Shown here piece after piece: positions 51,760 through 61,078 of a stretch of DNA of 64,000 nucleotides (position 1 is the first letter of the stretch; every line of letters starts with the position of its first letter). The DNA comes from Actinoalloteichus hymeniacidonis. GTDB lineage: Bacteria; Actinomycetota; Actinomycetes; Mycobacteriales; Pseudonocardiaceae. The notes under the pieces are model-generated. The model was not told the DNA's origin and did no database searches. It worked only from the letters and a program-made list of their open reading frames with translations. The stretch is from NCBI RefSeq assembly GCF_014203365.1, contig NZ_JACHIS010000001.1, forward strand, positions 4,030,001-4,094,000. The letters are read 5' to 3'. The position numbers and the translations under genes were made by a program.

Positions 51760-53670
51760 GTGTCAGTAGTGCAGGTCAATGTACTGGGGCCATTCGAAGT
51801 ACTACGGGAGGGGAGATATGCCACACCCTCCGCGCCGAAACTCCGTCAGGTACTCGCATTGTTGGTGACTCACGCCAACAACATCGTCCGCACCGACCAG
51901 TTGATCGAGGAGTTGTGGGAGGACCATCCACCCAAGAGCGTCACGACGACACTGCAGACCTATGTGTATCAATTGCGCAAGCTGCTGCACCTCAGCGGTT
52001 CGGGAACCCCCGTACTGCACCGGACCGATCAGTTACTCGAGGCGATGCTGTCGACATCGCCCAGCGGTTACCTGCTCGGGCTACCGCCGGATGCCATGGA
52101 CTCGCACCGTTTCGAGCAACTCGCCGAACGGGGCCGGGTCGAATTCGAGGCTGGGTCGCTCGCGGAGGCCACCGAGACGCTCGGTACGGCGCTGAAGCTG
52201 TGGCGCGGCCCCGCGCTGGTGGACGTCACGCCGGGTCCGGTCCTGCAGGCCGAGGTCGTCCGGCTCGACGAGATCCGCAAGAACGCCTTGGAACGACGGA
52301 TCGACAGCGCACTCTCGCTGAGCAGGCATCGCGAGATGCTCGGTGAGCTGACCACCGCCGTGACCAGGGAGCCGACTCACGAGGGCTTCCAGGCCCGATT
52401 GATGCTGGCGCTCTATCGATCGGGTCGACGCTCGGACGCGTTGCAGGCCTACCAACGGGCTCGGAAGGTACTCGCCGACGAGCTCGGGCTGGACCCGTCA
52501 TCGGAACTGCAGCGATTGCACAGCGCCGTGCTCTCCGCCGATCCCACGCTGGAGGCGCCCCGGATCCGGGAGTCGGTCCGGGTGTCGCAGTCGGTCGACC
52601 CTCCTGCGGAGCTGCCCTCGGATCTGGCCACGATCATCGGCCGGGAGGCACAGCTGACCACGGCACTGCAGGCGTTGACGAAGCCGGATCGCAAGGCCCC
52701 TCCCGTCGTCGTCGGTGTCGGGTCGCCCGGCACCGGGAAGTCGGCCTTCTGCATTCACACCGCGCACCGCATTCGCGGTGACTATCCGGACGGGCAGCTC
52801 TACGCCCAGCTGCTCGACGCGCACGGTGAACCGGTGGATCTCAACGAGGTGCTCGGTCACTTCCTGCGCGCGCTCGGTGTCGCTCCTGCGGCGCTGCCGA
52901 GGTCGTTGGACGAACGCTGTCAGATGTTCCGGGGCCGAACGGACGGGCGGCGCGTGCTGGTGGTACTCGACGATGTGGTCAGCACCGAGCAGGTCCTACG
53001 GCTCAAGCCGACCGGCAGCGGATGCGCCGTGCTCGTGGCCAGCCGAAGACGTCTCTCGGATCCGACGATCACCACGACGGTCGAGATGACGCCGTTGAAC
53101 ATCGGCGACTCGCTCGCGTTGCTCGGGGCCACCTTGGGCGCACATCGCGTCAACGGCGAGGTCGACGCCGTGCACGCGCTGGCGGACCTGTGCGGTGGTA
53201 TGCCGCTTGCGCTGCATGCCGCCGCCGGCAGGTTGCGATTGCGGCCGCACTGGTCGATCGCGCGGTTGGTCGACTGGGTCCGTCGGGAACAACGGCGCGG
53301 CCCGGAGCTGGCGGTCAAGGCGTTGGATCTCTCCGCGAGCATCGAGCAGACCTATCGACTGGCCTCGCCTGCGGTCCGGACGGCGTTCCGTCTGGTCTCG
53401 ATCCTGCATGAGCAGCCGGTCTCACTCCAGGCAGCCGCAGCCGTTCTGCGCTGCACCGAGTTCTCCGCCGAGTCCCTGCTCGAGGAACTCGTCGAGTTCC
53501 GGCTGTGCGATGCCGAGCCCGCCGCCGAGGAACCCGGGGGCTTCCGTTATCGATTCCCGAGTCATCTGCGGGCCGCCGCGGGCCTGTTGGAGGTAGTGCC
53601 CGACCACGACGAGATCTTCCTTCCCTCGGTCAGCGCGACACCGACCCAACGGACACCGAGTCCGCGCTGA
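51760..53670 (+). CDS. SARP-family regulator with NB-ARC ATPase domain (1)
   Basis: The 636-residue activator begins with an OmpR-like winged helix (about 5-100; VQVNVLGPFEVL, LTTLQTYVYQLRKLL-type), then the bacterial transcriptional activation domain (about 110-260). An NB-ARC-type ATPase follows (about 290-500) with P-loop GSPGTGKSAF (321-330) and VLVVLDDVVSTEQ as Walker B. Unlike AfsR it has no TPR tail; the C-terminus is a short helical part. It should activate the PKS genes through 11-bp-spaced repeats. GTG 51760 is very close to GGAAGGAG; GTG 51769 is 10 nt away and may be the true start. Confidence 0.9.
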   Translation: MSVVQVNVLGPFEVLREGRYATPSAPKLRQVLALLVTHANNIVRTDQLIEELWEDHPPKSVTTTLQTYVYQLRKLLHLSGSGTPVLHRTDQLLEAMLSTSPSGYLLGLPPDAMDSHRFEQLAERGRVEFEAGSLAEATETLGTALKLWRGPALVDVTPGPVLQAEVVRLDEIRKNALERRIDSALSLSRHREMLGELTTAVTREPTHEGFQARLMLALYRSGRRSDALQAYQRARKVLADELGLDPSSELQRLHSAVLSADPTLEAPRIRESVRVSQSVDPPAELPSDLATIIGREAQLTTALQALTKPDRKAPPVVVGVGSPGTGKSAFCIHTAHRIRGDYPDGQLYAQLLDAHGEPVDLNEVLGHFLRALGVAPAALPRSLDERCQMFRGRTDGRRVLVVLDDVVSTEQVLRLKPTGSGCAVLVASRRRLSDPTITTTVEMTPLNIGDSLALLGATLGAHRVNGEVDAVHALADLCGGMPLALHAAAGRLRLRPHWSIARLVDWVRREQRRGPELAVKALDLSASIEQTYRLASPAVRTAFRLVSILHEQPVSLQAAAAVLRCTEFSAESLLEELVEFRLCDAEPAAEEPGGFRYRFPSHLRAAAGLLEVVPDHDEIFLPSVSATPTQRTPSPR

Positions 53671-55645
53671 GCGCGGCAGCAGTCGGTCCGTGGTGTGCCC
53701 GGCTTGCGGCGTCCTGTCCTCGTTGTCGCGGACAGGGCGCCGCATTGTCGGGGCTCCACCCGCCGAGACAGCCTGCGAGCTGCGTCGCCTCGCCATCCAG
53801 ACCCGTCGATTCCCGCTGTTCCCGGGCGAACCACCGCGCCAGTGGGTGGAAGCCGAAGCGGAGCTCCTCGGTCGGGGCCCGCGCGACGATGCGCAGCAGG
53901 CCGCGTCCGACCAGTTGAACGAGCATCGCCTCGACCTTGGTCGGGTCGGCGTCGATCCGCTGCGCGGCGTCGGCCACGGTGAAGGAGGCGGGCAGTGTGG
54001 TCAGCTCACGCAACACCCACCACGCGACGCTGGTGAGGCCGCGAATCCCGGTGGCGAGACTTCGTCGTACGTCCAGGCCGTCGAAACGCAGCAGATCCAG
54101 TGGGCGCCCACTGCTCTCCAGGTGACCGGCCATCCGCGAGATCGGCCAGCCCGCCGCCGCGCTCAGGCGTGCACCGACACACCGCACCGCCAGCGGGAGG
54201 TGGCCGCACAGCTCTGCGATCCGAGCGGCCTGTTCACGTTCCGAGTCGACGCGATCGGCCCCGATCATCAGGCCCAGCAACGCCAGGCTCTCGGCGCTGG
54301 TGAGCGATTCCAGGGCATGGACCCGAGCGCCGGGCAGGCCGTGCACCCCGGCTCGCGCGGTGACCAGCACACCGCACCGTTCGCCTGCGGGGAGCAGTGG
54401 TCGGACCTGCTCGACGCTCGCGACGTCGTCGAGCACCACCAGCAGGCGACGTCCCGCACTCCAGGTGCGAAACAGCGTCGACAATTCGACCAGTCCACCG
54501 GTGAGCTGCTGCGGCGTGAAACCGGCCGCACGTAGGAAGTCCCGGAGCACCTCGACCGGCGATCGTGGTGTGGCGGAGCCCCCGAGGTCGCAGAACAGCT
54601 GGCCCCCATCGAAACAGCCCCGCAGCCGATGTCCCACCCGCACCGCCAGCGAGGTCTTGCCGACACCGGGCATCCCGCTGAGTGCCAGCACCCGAAGACC
54701 GGCTCCGGCGGCCGCGCCGGGGGTCAACCAGTCGGCCGCGTCGTTCAGCAGGCCGGCTCGGCCGACGAAGTCCGCGATGTCATGCGGGAGCTGGGCGGGC
54801 GGCTGTTCGAGACCGACGCAGGCAACGCCGCCGGGACCCGACGGCCCGATGCTGCCGATCGTGGGGCTCTCGGCGCCCTCGGTGGTTGTCACCTCGCCGC
54901 TGAGCAGCGCGTTGTGCCGGTTCTGGAGTTCGGCGGAGGGTTCGAGTCCGAGCTGGTCGATCAGGTTCCGCCGAAACCGTCGATAGACGTCCAACGCCTC
55001 GCTGCGGCGGCCTGCGAGGTTCAACGCGCTCATGAGCTGGCCGTGGAAGCCCTCGTCGAGTGAGCGGGCGACGGTCAGCTCCTTCAGCTCGCTGATCAGT
55101 TCACGGTGCCTGCCCAACGAGAGGTCCGCCTCGATGCGGTTCTGCAGGACGCGAAGCCTGCTCTCCTCCAGCCGGGTGAGGTACCCGGTCAGTAGGCTGC
55201 CGACCTCGATGCCTCCGAGTCCGGGGCCCCGCCAGAGGGACAGGGCGGACCGAAGTCGTTCGGCCGCGGACCGCACGGAACCGGACTCCAGCTCGGCCCG
55301 CCCCTGCCGGGCGAGTTCCTCGAATCGGTATTGGTCTATGTTCTCGGCGGGAGTGATGATCAGGTAGCCGGAGTACCGCGTCCGCAACGAGACTCGTTCC
55401 TCGATGGGCAACAGCGCGAAGAGTAGTTTCCGCAGTTTGTATATGTAGGTCTGCAACGTGACCAAAGCGCTCGCGGGCGGTCGCTCTCCCCATAATTCAT
55501 CCACGATCTCGCTTGTGTGCACCAGCGTATTGTGTCGCGAGATCAATAATGCGAGAACCTGTCGGATTTTCGGGGCGGTCGGAGTCAGATCGCGATCACC
55601 GACGACGACCTCCATCGGACCCAGCACGTTGAACCGAACAGCCAT
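53630..55645 (-). CDS. SARP-family regulator with NB-ARC ATPase domain (2)
   Basis: The 671-residue protein has the same layout as its neighbour: winged helix (1-95; VRFNVLGPMEVVVGD, LVTLQTYIYKLRKLLF), activation domain (about 100-250), linker, NB-ARC ATPase with P-loop SGMPGVGKTS (323-332) and LLVVLDDVASVEQV, then a winged helical segment and a low-complexity end. The ATG at 55645 has GGAGG 4 nt upstream; the frame opens at 55714. Its 3' end overlaps the end of the other SARP gene by 41 bp on the opposite strand. The pair probably controls the island. Confidence 0.9.
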   Translation of the reverse strand: MAVRFNVLGPMEVVVGDRDLTPTAPKIRQVLALLISRHNTLVHTSEIVDELWGERPPASALVTLQTYIYKLRKLLFALLPIEERVSLRTRYSGYLIITPAENIDQYRFEELARQGRAELESGSVRSAAERLRSALSLWRGPGLGGIEVGSLLTGYLTRLEESRLRVLQNRIEADLSLGRHRELISELKELTVARSLDEGFHGQLMSALNLAGRRSEALDVYRRFRRNLIDQLGLEPSAELQNRHNALLSGEVTTTEGAESPTIGSIGPSGPGGVACVGLEQPPAQLPHDIADFVGRAGLLNDAADWLTPGAAAGAGLRVLALSGMPGVGKTSLAVRVGHRLRGCFDGGQLFCDLGGSATPRSPVEVLRDFLRAAGFTPQQLTGGLVELSTLFRTWSAGRRLLVVLDDVASVEQVRPLLPAGERCGVLVTARAGVHGLPGARVHALESLTSAESLALLGLMIGADRVDSEREQAARIAELCGHLPLAVRCVGARLSAAAGWPISRMAGHLESSGRPLDLLRFDGLDVRRSLATGIRGLTSVAWWVLRELTTLPASFTVADAAQRIDADPTKVEAMLVQLVGRGLLRIVARAPTEELRFGFHPLARWFAREQRESTGLDGEATQLAGCLGGWSPDNAAPCPRQRGQDAASRAHHGPTAAALSADSVSVGSVSR

Positions 55646-55873
55646 TCTGCCTCCGGGATTCGCACGCTGGCGGGCGAAGCCGACCCGAGCCGATCGGCTT
55701 TCCTCGATCCGCATTCGAAGACGACCAGACTACTCTCCCGCCAACGCCGCCCCATTACCCGGAAAATGTAGGGCTAATACCCGGAAGAGTCACCAACAAC
55801 GCGCTGGGTGAGATTCGAAAACGAAGAAGGCAGAAACCCAATACACGTTGGGCTTAATTCATCGCGCCGCCGA

Positions 55874-55922
55874 CGGGAGTTCCCGGCGGGCCCGACCGTG
55901 GTCGGTGGGCCCGCCGCTCCCG
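55874..55922 (-). terminator. Terminator of the yebC-DUF4262 unit
   Basis: A long bulged hairpin (CGGGAG at 55874, CGGCGGGCCC at 55884-55893, with partners ending at 55922) begins 2 bp past the DUF4262 stop. It separates the housekeeping unit from the SARP gene downstream on the same strand. Confidence 0.6.
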
Positions 55923-55924
55923 TG

Positions 55925-56422
55925 TCACGGCCCGGTTCGGCCCGGAACCCAGCTCACCGGACGGCCGGTGTCGGTGAGAATCCGCTGCCAGCGGACCAAA
56001 CCCTCCGGGGCATCCGGAGACCACGGCCAGGCCCCCTGCGGAGTGGACCCGATGAGCTGCACCGCCGGGAACTCGGCCTTGCGGTACAGCAGCAGTGCAT
56101 GCCCGAGGTACTCGGCGTAGTAGCCCTTGTCCACCCGTTCGAAGGTGACCGGGCAGTCCTGGAGGAAATCGTCGTACTCCCGGCCGATCACGAAGGCCTC
56201 GCCCGCGACGGTCCGCCGGATGTACTCGTTGAGCACGGTGTGCGCCACCTTCGGCGGCATCCCCACGGCCACGACCTCCGGACTGCCACACCGTCGCCAC
56301 AACCCGACGGAGAAGGCGAACGGCGGCCCGGTGCGATCACCCGCGATATGCACGACGGCGGCGCCGTGCTCCTCCGCATCGGCGAGCAGTCTTCGACGGG
56401 CCTCGGCGTCTCCGGGAAGCAT
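55925..56422 (-). CDS. DUF4262 domain protein
   Basis: The 165-residue cytosolic protein matches the DUF4262 pattern: an N-terminal AVVHIAGDRTGPPFAFSVGLW, PEVVAVGMPPKVAHTVLN, and a C-terminal FPAVQLIGSTPQGAWPWSPDAPEG. No catalytic residues can be argued and the family has no known activity. The ATG is preceded by AGGAGG at 10 nt. It lies 38 bp after yebC on the same strand and is likely co-transcribed; it marks the right border of the accessory island or its last gene. Confidence 0.8.
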   Translation of the reverse strand: MLPGDAEARRRLLADAEEHGAAVVHIAGDRTGPPFAFSVGLWRRCGSPEVVAVGMPPKVAHTVLNEYIRRTVAGEAFVIGREYDDFLQDCPVTFERVDKGYYAEYLGHALLLYRKAEFPAVQLIGSTPQGAWPWSPDAPEGLVRWQRILTDTGRPVSWVPGRTGP

Positions 56423-56460
56423 TCGGACGGTTCCTCCTATCCGGGTCGCCGACCGAGCGA

Positions 56461-57213
56461 TCAGGCCTCGACGGCCTGCATGACCTCGTCGGACACATCG
56501 ATGTTGGAGAAGACGTTCTGCACGTCGTCGCAGTCTTCCAGAGCATCGATCAACTTGAACACCTTGCGCGCGGTGTCCACGTCCAACTCCACGGTTCCCG
56601 ACGGAACGAAGTCGGCCTCGGCCGAGTCGTACTCGATCTTCGCCTCGCGCAGTGCGTTGCGCACGCCCACCAGGTCGGCCGCCTCGGAGACGATCTCGAA
56701 GTTCTCCCCGAGGTCGTTGACCTCCTCGGCACCGGACTCCAGCACGGCACCCAGCACGTCGTCCTCGCCGAGTCCGTTCTTCGGCAGCACCACGACACCC
56801 TTGCGGGAGAAGAGGTAGGCGACCGAGCCCGGGTCGGCCATCGAGCCGCCGTTGCGGGTCATCGCCGTGCGGACCTCGGAGGCGGCCCGGTTGCGGTTGT
56901 CGGTCAGGCACTCCACGAGGACCGCGACGCCGTTGGGCCCGTAGCCCTCGTACATGATCGTCTGCCAGTCGGCGCCGCCCGCCTCCTCGCCACCGCCGCG
57001 CTTGCGCGCACGCTCGATGTTGTCGAGCGGGACCGAGTTCTTCCTGGCCTTCTGCATCGCGTCGTACAGGGTCGGGTTGCCGTCCGGGTCACCACCACCG
57101 GTACGCGCCGCGACCTCGATGTTCTTGATCAGCTTGGCGAAGAGTTTGCCCCGCTTGGCATCGACGACGGCCTTCTTGTGCTTGGTCGTGGCCCACTTGG
57201 AATGGCCGCTCAT
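56461..57213 (-). CDS. yebC: YebC/PmpR-family protein
   Basis: The 250-residue TACO1/YebC family protein opens [22 protein letters not shown] and has [38 protein letters not shown] and [13 protein letters not shown]. Family members are DNA-binding regulators or, as shown more recently, ribosome-associated factors easing proline-rich translation. GGAGG lies just before the ATG. In related actinobacteria it directly precedes ruvC; here 21 kb intervene. pdxT is upstream on the same strand. Confidence 0.95.
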   Translation of the reverse strand: MSGHSKWATTKHKKAVVDAKRGKLFAKLIKNIEVAARTGGGDPDGNPTLYDAMQKARKNSVPLDNIERARKRGGGEEAGGADWQTIMYEGYGPNGVAVLVECLTDNRNRAASEVRTAMTRNGGSMADPGSVAYLFSRKGVVVLPKNGLGEDDVLGAVLESGAEEVNDLGENFEIVSEAADLVGVRNALREAKIEYDSAEADFVPSGTVELDVDTARKVFKLIDALEDCDDVQNVFSNIDVSDEVMQAVEA

Positions 57214-57312
57214 GTCTCCTCCATCGTCGAGGTCCTCGTCATTTCGCCCCGCCGGGCGGGCGGTCGCCGACCGCACACGACACCGACACCACAGCGAATC
57301 CAGCAGCCCGGT

Positions 57313-57933
57313 TCATCGCTCGCGCACGACGCGGACGAACTCCTCGTGCACCCGCCGATCGCCTTCCACCAGCTCGGGATGGAATGCGGTCGCGATCACT
57401 GCACCCTGCCGAACCGCGACGATCCTACCGGCGGCGGATCCGGCCTCGGGCACCTCGGGCACGGTTGCCAACACCTCGACGTCCGCACCGACCGATTCGA
57501 CCCAGGGCGCCCGAATGAAGACCGCCCGCATCGGACCGTCGGACAGACCCGCGACATCGAGCGTCGCCTCGAAGGAGTCGACCTGCCTGCCGAAGGCATT
57601 GCGTCGCACCACGATGTCGAGCGCGTCGAGCGAGCGCTGGTCCTCCCGGCCGTCGAGCACCTCGCGGGCGAGCAGGATCATGCCTGCGCAGGAGCCCAAC
57701 ACCGGAAGTCCGTCGGCGATCCGCTCACGCAGCGGCTCGAAGAGGTCGAACACGGTCAACAGCCTGCTCATCGTGGTCGACTCCCCGCCGGGGAGCACCA
57801 ACCCATCGACCTCGGCCAGCTCCGACGCCCGGCGAACGGGCCGGGCCAGCACGTCGAGCTCGGCGAGGGCGACCAGATGTTCACGAACGTCGCCCTGCAG
57901 GGCGAGCACACCGATGACGGGCGCGGCGGACAC
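57313..57933 (-). CDS. pdxT: Pyridoxal 5'-phosphate synthase glutaminase subunit
   Basis: The 206-residue class I glutaminase frees ammonia from glutamine for PdxS. Cys nucleophile in [10 protein letters not shown], the His-Glu pair in [12 protein letters not shown], and [11 protein letters not shown] and [11 protein letters not shown] are all present. The GTG at 57933 has AGGAGG 6 nt upstream and gives the usual VIGVLALQG start. Its partner pdxS is 2 kb away, separated by azlCD and a regulator, so the two subunits are not in one simple operon here. Confidence 0.95.
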   Translation of the reverse strand: MSAAPVIGVLALQGDVREHLVALAELDVLARPVRRASELAEVDGLVLPGGESTTMSRLLTVFDLFEPLRERIADGLPVLGSCAGMILLAREVLDGREDQRSLDALDIVVRRNAFGRQVDSFEATLDVAGLSDGPMRAVFIRAPWVESVGADVEVLATVPEVPEAGSAAGRIVAVRQGAVIATAFHPELVEGDRRVHEEFVRVVRER

Positions 57934-58021
57934 GAAACTGCCTCCTGGATGCGGTGAGATCACGTTGCGCTGATCTGCGCTGTGGGGTCTGCGCGGGTTG
58001 CGCTGCGCCGACCAGCCTAGT

Positions 58022-58062
58022 CAGGGCGCGGCGCGGCCGATGTCGCCGGTGAACCCGCCCTG
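58022..58062 (-). terminator. Possible terminator of azlCD
   Basis: CAGGGCG-CGGCG (58022-58033) pairs with CGCCG and CGCCCTG (to 58062) with an internal loop, 14 bp past the azlD stop. Confidence 0.45.
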
Positions 58063-58075
58063 TGCTCGACCAGGC

Positions 58076-58384
58076 TCAGGGCACGCCGATCAGTCGTAAC
58101 AGCGCGGCGGTGGCGGCGGCGGCGAGCACGACCAGGACGAAGGGGACCCGACGCCAGGCCAGGACCGCACCGACGGCGACCCCGGCCGGCCGCGCCCAAC
58201 CGGCGAAGCCGCCCGCCTCGGTCAACGCCGAGGTCAGCAGCAATGCGGCCAACAACGTGGTGGCGGCGGTGGCCAGCAGTCGTTTCGCCTCGTCCGACAC
58301 CTCGACCCGCCCGCGCAGCAGCGGGCCTGCGACGCGCAGCAGATAGGTGCCCGCGGCCAGCACGAGCACCGTCGTCATCGACAT
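58076..58384 (-). CDS. azlD: Branched-chain amino acid exporter small subunit (AzlD-like)
   Basis: The 102-residue protein has three to four membrane helices and the AzlD pattern (TYLLRVAGPLLRGR, AALLLTSALTE). With AzlC it forms a two-component exporter for leucine-type amino acids or analogues. GGGGAGG lies 8 nt before the ATG at 58384; a second ATG at 58378 overlaps the azlC stop (ATGA). Either start couples it to azlC. Confidence 0.87.
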   Translation of the reverse strand: MSMTTVLVLAAGTYLLRVAGPLLRGRVEVSDEAKRLLATAATTLLAALLLTSALTEAGGFAGWARPAGVAVGAVLAWRRVPFVLVVLAAAATAALLRLIGVP

Positions 58385-59235
58385 GGCGTCTGCCTCCCCT
58401 CGGGTCGGCTCTCGCTCGCGGTGTCGGGCTCGGCCTGCTGCACGGGCTCGGCCTCGATCGCGGACATGCTCGCCGTTGCGATCGGATCGGACATGGTCGC
58501 CGCGGTGTCGGGCTCGTCGGTCGGATCGGCGGGCGGGGTCGGGCGCCCTCGCCTGGTCGCCCAGGCAGGCAGCGGCAGCGCGAACACGATGCCGATCAGC
58601 GCCAGCAGCACCGGCATCCCGGCGGGCAGCACGGGTGTCGCGACGACCGCGATGAGTGCGCCGACGATCGCCGAACGACGGGTTCGGGCCTCGGATCGCA
58701 GCGCGGGCAGCACCAGTGCGACCAATGCGGCGGGGAAGGCGGCATCGACGCCGTAGGCGCTGGTGTCGCCGAGCGCCTCGCCCGCCATCGCGCCCAGCAC
58801 GACCGCCGGATTCCAGGCCAGGAAGGCGGCGATGCCGGACAGCCAGAAGGCCGCCCTCGCCCGCGCCGGGTCGCGTTGGGACATCGCGAACGCGACCGAC
58901 TCGTCGATCAGGATGTGGCTGCCCACCAGCTTGGCGAGCAGGCCTCGCCCGATGGTGTCGCCGAGGGCGAGTCCGAAGGGCAGATGTCGCAGGTTGAGCA
59001 GCAGTCCCGCGGCCACGGCCGCCACCGCGCCGCCACCCGCCGCGAGCACTCCGACGACCATGAACTGGGAACCGCCCGCGAAGACGATCAGCGACATGAA
59101 CAGGGCGTCCCAGGTCGAGAGGCCCGCGGCCACCGCCACGGCGCCGAAGGACGCACCGACCACGCCGACGGCTGAGGCCAACGCGCCGACGTCGCGGAGC
59201 AGCGCCCTGTCTATCGTTCGCCATATCGAACCCAT
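58375..59235 (-). CDS. azlC: Branched-chain amino acid exporter large subunit (AzlC-like)
   Basis: The 286-residue membrane protein has the AzlC/YgaZ layout with about six spans: SFGAVAVAAGLSTWDALFMSLIVFAGGSQF, LNLRHLPFGLALG and SHILIDESVAFAMSQRDPARAR. Its C-terminal 60 residues are a hydrophilic extension not usual for the family. Together with AzlD it should export branched-chain amino acids. It is divergent from an XRE-cupin regulator 65 bp away, the usual arrangement for a locally controlled azl operon. Confidence 0.9.
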   Translation of the reverse strand: MGSIWRTIDRALLRDVGALASAVGVVGASFGAVAVAAGLSTWDALFMSLIVFAGGSQFMVVGVLAAGGGAVAAVAAGLLLNLRHLPFGLALGDTIGRGLLAKLVGSHILIDESVAFAMSQRDPARARAAFWLSGIAAFLAWNPAVVLGAMAGEALGDTSAYGVDAAFPAALVALVLPALRSEARTRRSAIVGALIAVVATPVLPAGMPVLLALIGIVFALPLPAWATRRGRPTPPADPTDEPDTAATMSDPIATASMSAIEAEPVQQAEPDTASESRPEGRQTPCR

Positions 59236-59247
59236 CGACTCACATCC

Positions 59248-59288
59248 TGAACACCACGGCCGCGTTCGTCAAGGAGAACGACTGTTCA
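59248..59288. promoter_or_regulatory. Candidate operator between azlC and XRE regulator
   Basis: TGAACA (59248-59253) mirrors TGTTCA (59283-59288), and between them CGTTC (59263-59267) mirrors GAACG (59276-59280). The nested dyads fill the 65-bp divergent promoter gap, which fits a dimeric HTH regulator that controls both genes. Confidence 0.4.
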
Positions 59289-59300
59289 CCGGAGGAAACA

Positions 59301-59867
59301 TTGACTGAGAACGAGCAGCCCGGAGCCCCGTTGGACATCATCGCCGCAGCATTGCGGCGCGAACGGGGGCGGGCGGGACTGACGCTGAGCGAGGTCGCCC
59401 GACGCGCGGGCGTCGCGAAATCAACCCTGTCGCAGCTCGAGGCGGGCAATGGAAACCCGAGTGTGGAGACGCTGTGGGCATTGGGGGTCGCGCTCGACGT
59501 GCCCTTCAGCAGGCTGGTCGACCCGCCGAATCGGCCGATCCAGGTGATCCGGGCCGATGAAGGGCTACGCGTTCGCTCCGAGCAGGCCGACTTCGATGCC
59601 CGCCTGCTCTCGTCCTGCCCGCCGGGCGCTCGACGGGATGTCTACACCGTCACACTGCAACCCGACGGGGTCCGGATGGCCGAGGGACACCTGCCCGGCA
59701 CCGTCGAGCACCTCGTCGTCGCAGCGGGGGCGCTCCGGGCCGGCCCCGTCGATCAGGTCGTCGAGCTCGGCCGGGGCGACTATCTGAGTTTTCCCGGCGA
59801 TGTCCCCCACCTGTACGAGGCCACCGCCATCGACACCAGCATCGTGCTGGTGATGGAACACGTCTGA
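59301..59867 (+). CDS. XRE-family regulator with C-terminal cupin domain
   Basis: The 188-residue protein has a Cro/C1-type helix-turn-helix (about 13-70; GLTLSEVARRAGVAKSTLSQLEAG) and a cupin sensor domain (about 110-185; GTVEHLVVAAGALRAG, DYLSFPGDVPHLYEA). This class commonly controls amino acid transport or catabolism and binds a small effector in the cupin. The TTG start at 59301 is decided by GGAGG 5 nt upstream. It is divergent from azlCD, making that operon the likely target. Confidence 0.9.
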   Translation: MTENEQPGAPLDIIAAALRRERGRAGLTLSEVARRAGVAKSTLSQLEAGNGNPSVETLWALGVALDVPFSRLVDPPNRPIQVIRADEGLRVRSEQADFDARLLSSCPPGARRDVYTVTLQPDGVRMAEGHLPGTVEHLVVAAGALRAGPVDQVVELGRGDYLSFPGDVPHLYEATAIDTSIVLVMEHV

Positions 59868-59890
59868 CACCGCCCGGATCACCGCGGCAG

Positions 59891-59925
59891 AGGCCCGCTG
59901 CCCCGATCTCCGAGGCAGCGGGCCT
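59891..59925. terminator. Bidirectional terminator between XRE gene and pdxS
   Basis: A perfect 12-bp stem AGGCCCGCTGCC (59891-59902) with 59914-59925 and an 11-nt loop lie between convergent stops. Confidence 0.75.
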
Positions 59926-59952
59926 GCCCATGACTCGATGGGCTGCGGTGCA

Positions 59953-60885
59953 TCACCAACCGCGGTCGGCGTACCGCTGGCTCTCGGGCAGGTCCGTGAC
60001 GTTGAGGCCCACCATCGCCTCGCCCAGGCCCCGGGAGACCTTGACGATCACGTCCGGGTCGTCGTAGAAGGTGGTCGCCTTGACGATCGCCTCGGCCCGC
60101 TTGGACGGGTCGCCCGACTTGAAGATGCCCGATCCCACGAACACGCCCTCGGCGCCGAGCTGCATCATCATCGCCGCGTCGGCGGGCGTCGCGATGCCGC
60201 CTGCGGTGAACAGCACGACGGGAAGCTTGCCCGCCTCGGCGATCTCCCGAACCAGCTCGTACGGGGCACGCAGCTCCTTCGCGGCGACGAAGAGCTCCTC
60301 GTCGTCCAGCACGGCCAGCCTGCGCAGGTCCGCACGGATCTGCCGCATGTGCCGGGTGGCCTCGACCACGTTGCCGGTGCCCGCCTCGCCCTTGGAGCGG
60401 ATCATGGCCGCGCCCTCGGAGATCCGGCGCAGCGCCTCGCCCAGGTTCGTGGCACCGCACACGAACGGCACGGTGAAGTTCCACTTGTCGATGTGGTGCG
60501 CCTCGTCCGCCGGGGTCAGGACCTCGGACTCGTCGACGTAGTCCACGCCGATGGCCTGCAGGACCTGCGCCTCCGCGAAGTGACCGATCCGGGCCTTGGC
60601 CATGACCGGGATGGACACGGCCTCGATGATGCCGTCGATCATGTCCGGGTCGGACATCCTGGCGACGCCGCCCTGCACGCGAATGTCGGCGGGCACCCGC
60701 TCCAGTGCCATCACCGCGACGGCACCGGCGTCCTCGGCGATCTTGGCCTGCTCCGGTGTGACGACGTCCATGATGACGCCGCCCTTGAGCATCTCCGCCA
60801 TTCCGCGCTTCACTCGCGCGGTTCCGGTGACCGGAGTCACGGCGGCCTGGTCGGAATCGGGGCTGGTGATGTCGGACGAGGTCAC
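59953..60885 (-). CDS. pdxS: Pyridoxal 5'-phosphate synthase lyase subunit
   Basis: The 310-residue TIM-barrel enzyme builds PLP from ribose 5-phosphate, glyceraldehyde 3-phosphate and ammonia supplied by PdxT. Conserved are [24 protein letters not shown], the Schiff-base lysine regions [10 protein letters not shown] and [11 protein letters not shown], and [26 protein letters not shown]. Length is typical. The GTG at 60885 has AAAGG about 9 nt upstream. It is convergent with the XRE gene and no longer next to pdxT. Confidence 0.96.
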   Translation of the reverse strand: MTSSDITSPDSDQAAVTPVTGTARVKRGMAEMLKGGVIMDVVTPEQAKIAEDAGAVAVMALERVPADIRVQGGVARMSDPDMIDGIIEAVSIPVMAKARIGHFAEAQVLQAIGVDYVDESEVLTPADEAHHIDKWNFTVPFVCGATNLGEALRRISEGAAMIRSKGEAGTGNVVEATRHMRQIRADLRRLAVLDDEELFVAAKELRAPYELVREIAEAGKLPVVLFTAGGIATPADAAMMMQLGAEGVFVGSGIFKSGDPSKRAEAIVKATTFYDDPDVIVKVSRGLGEAMVGLNVTDLPESQRYADRGW

Positions 60886-61078
60886 AGCATGAACCTTTCG
60901 CGGAACTCGAGTAGGGGTTCACCCGTTCGTACGAGTGCGGTCTCCCAGTCTACGACCCTGGTGGACCGGTCTCCCAGGCCAATCGACCTCTATCTGACCA
61001 GTCCACTACGTGGCCACCCGTGCGTGATCACGACCGCTCATAAGTCGCATATCGTGCGTTCACGACAACGGAGGTCCG

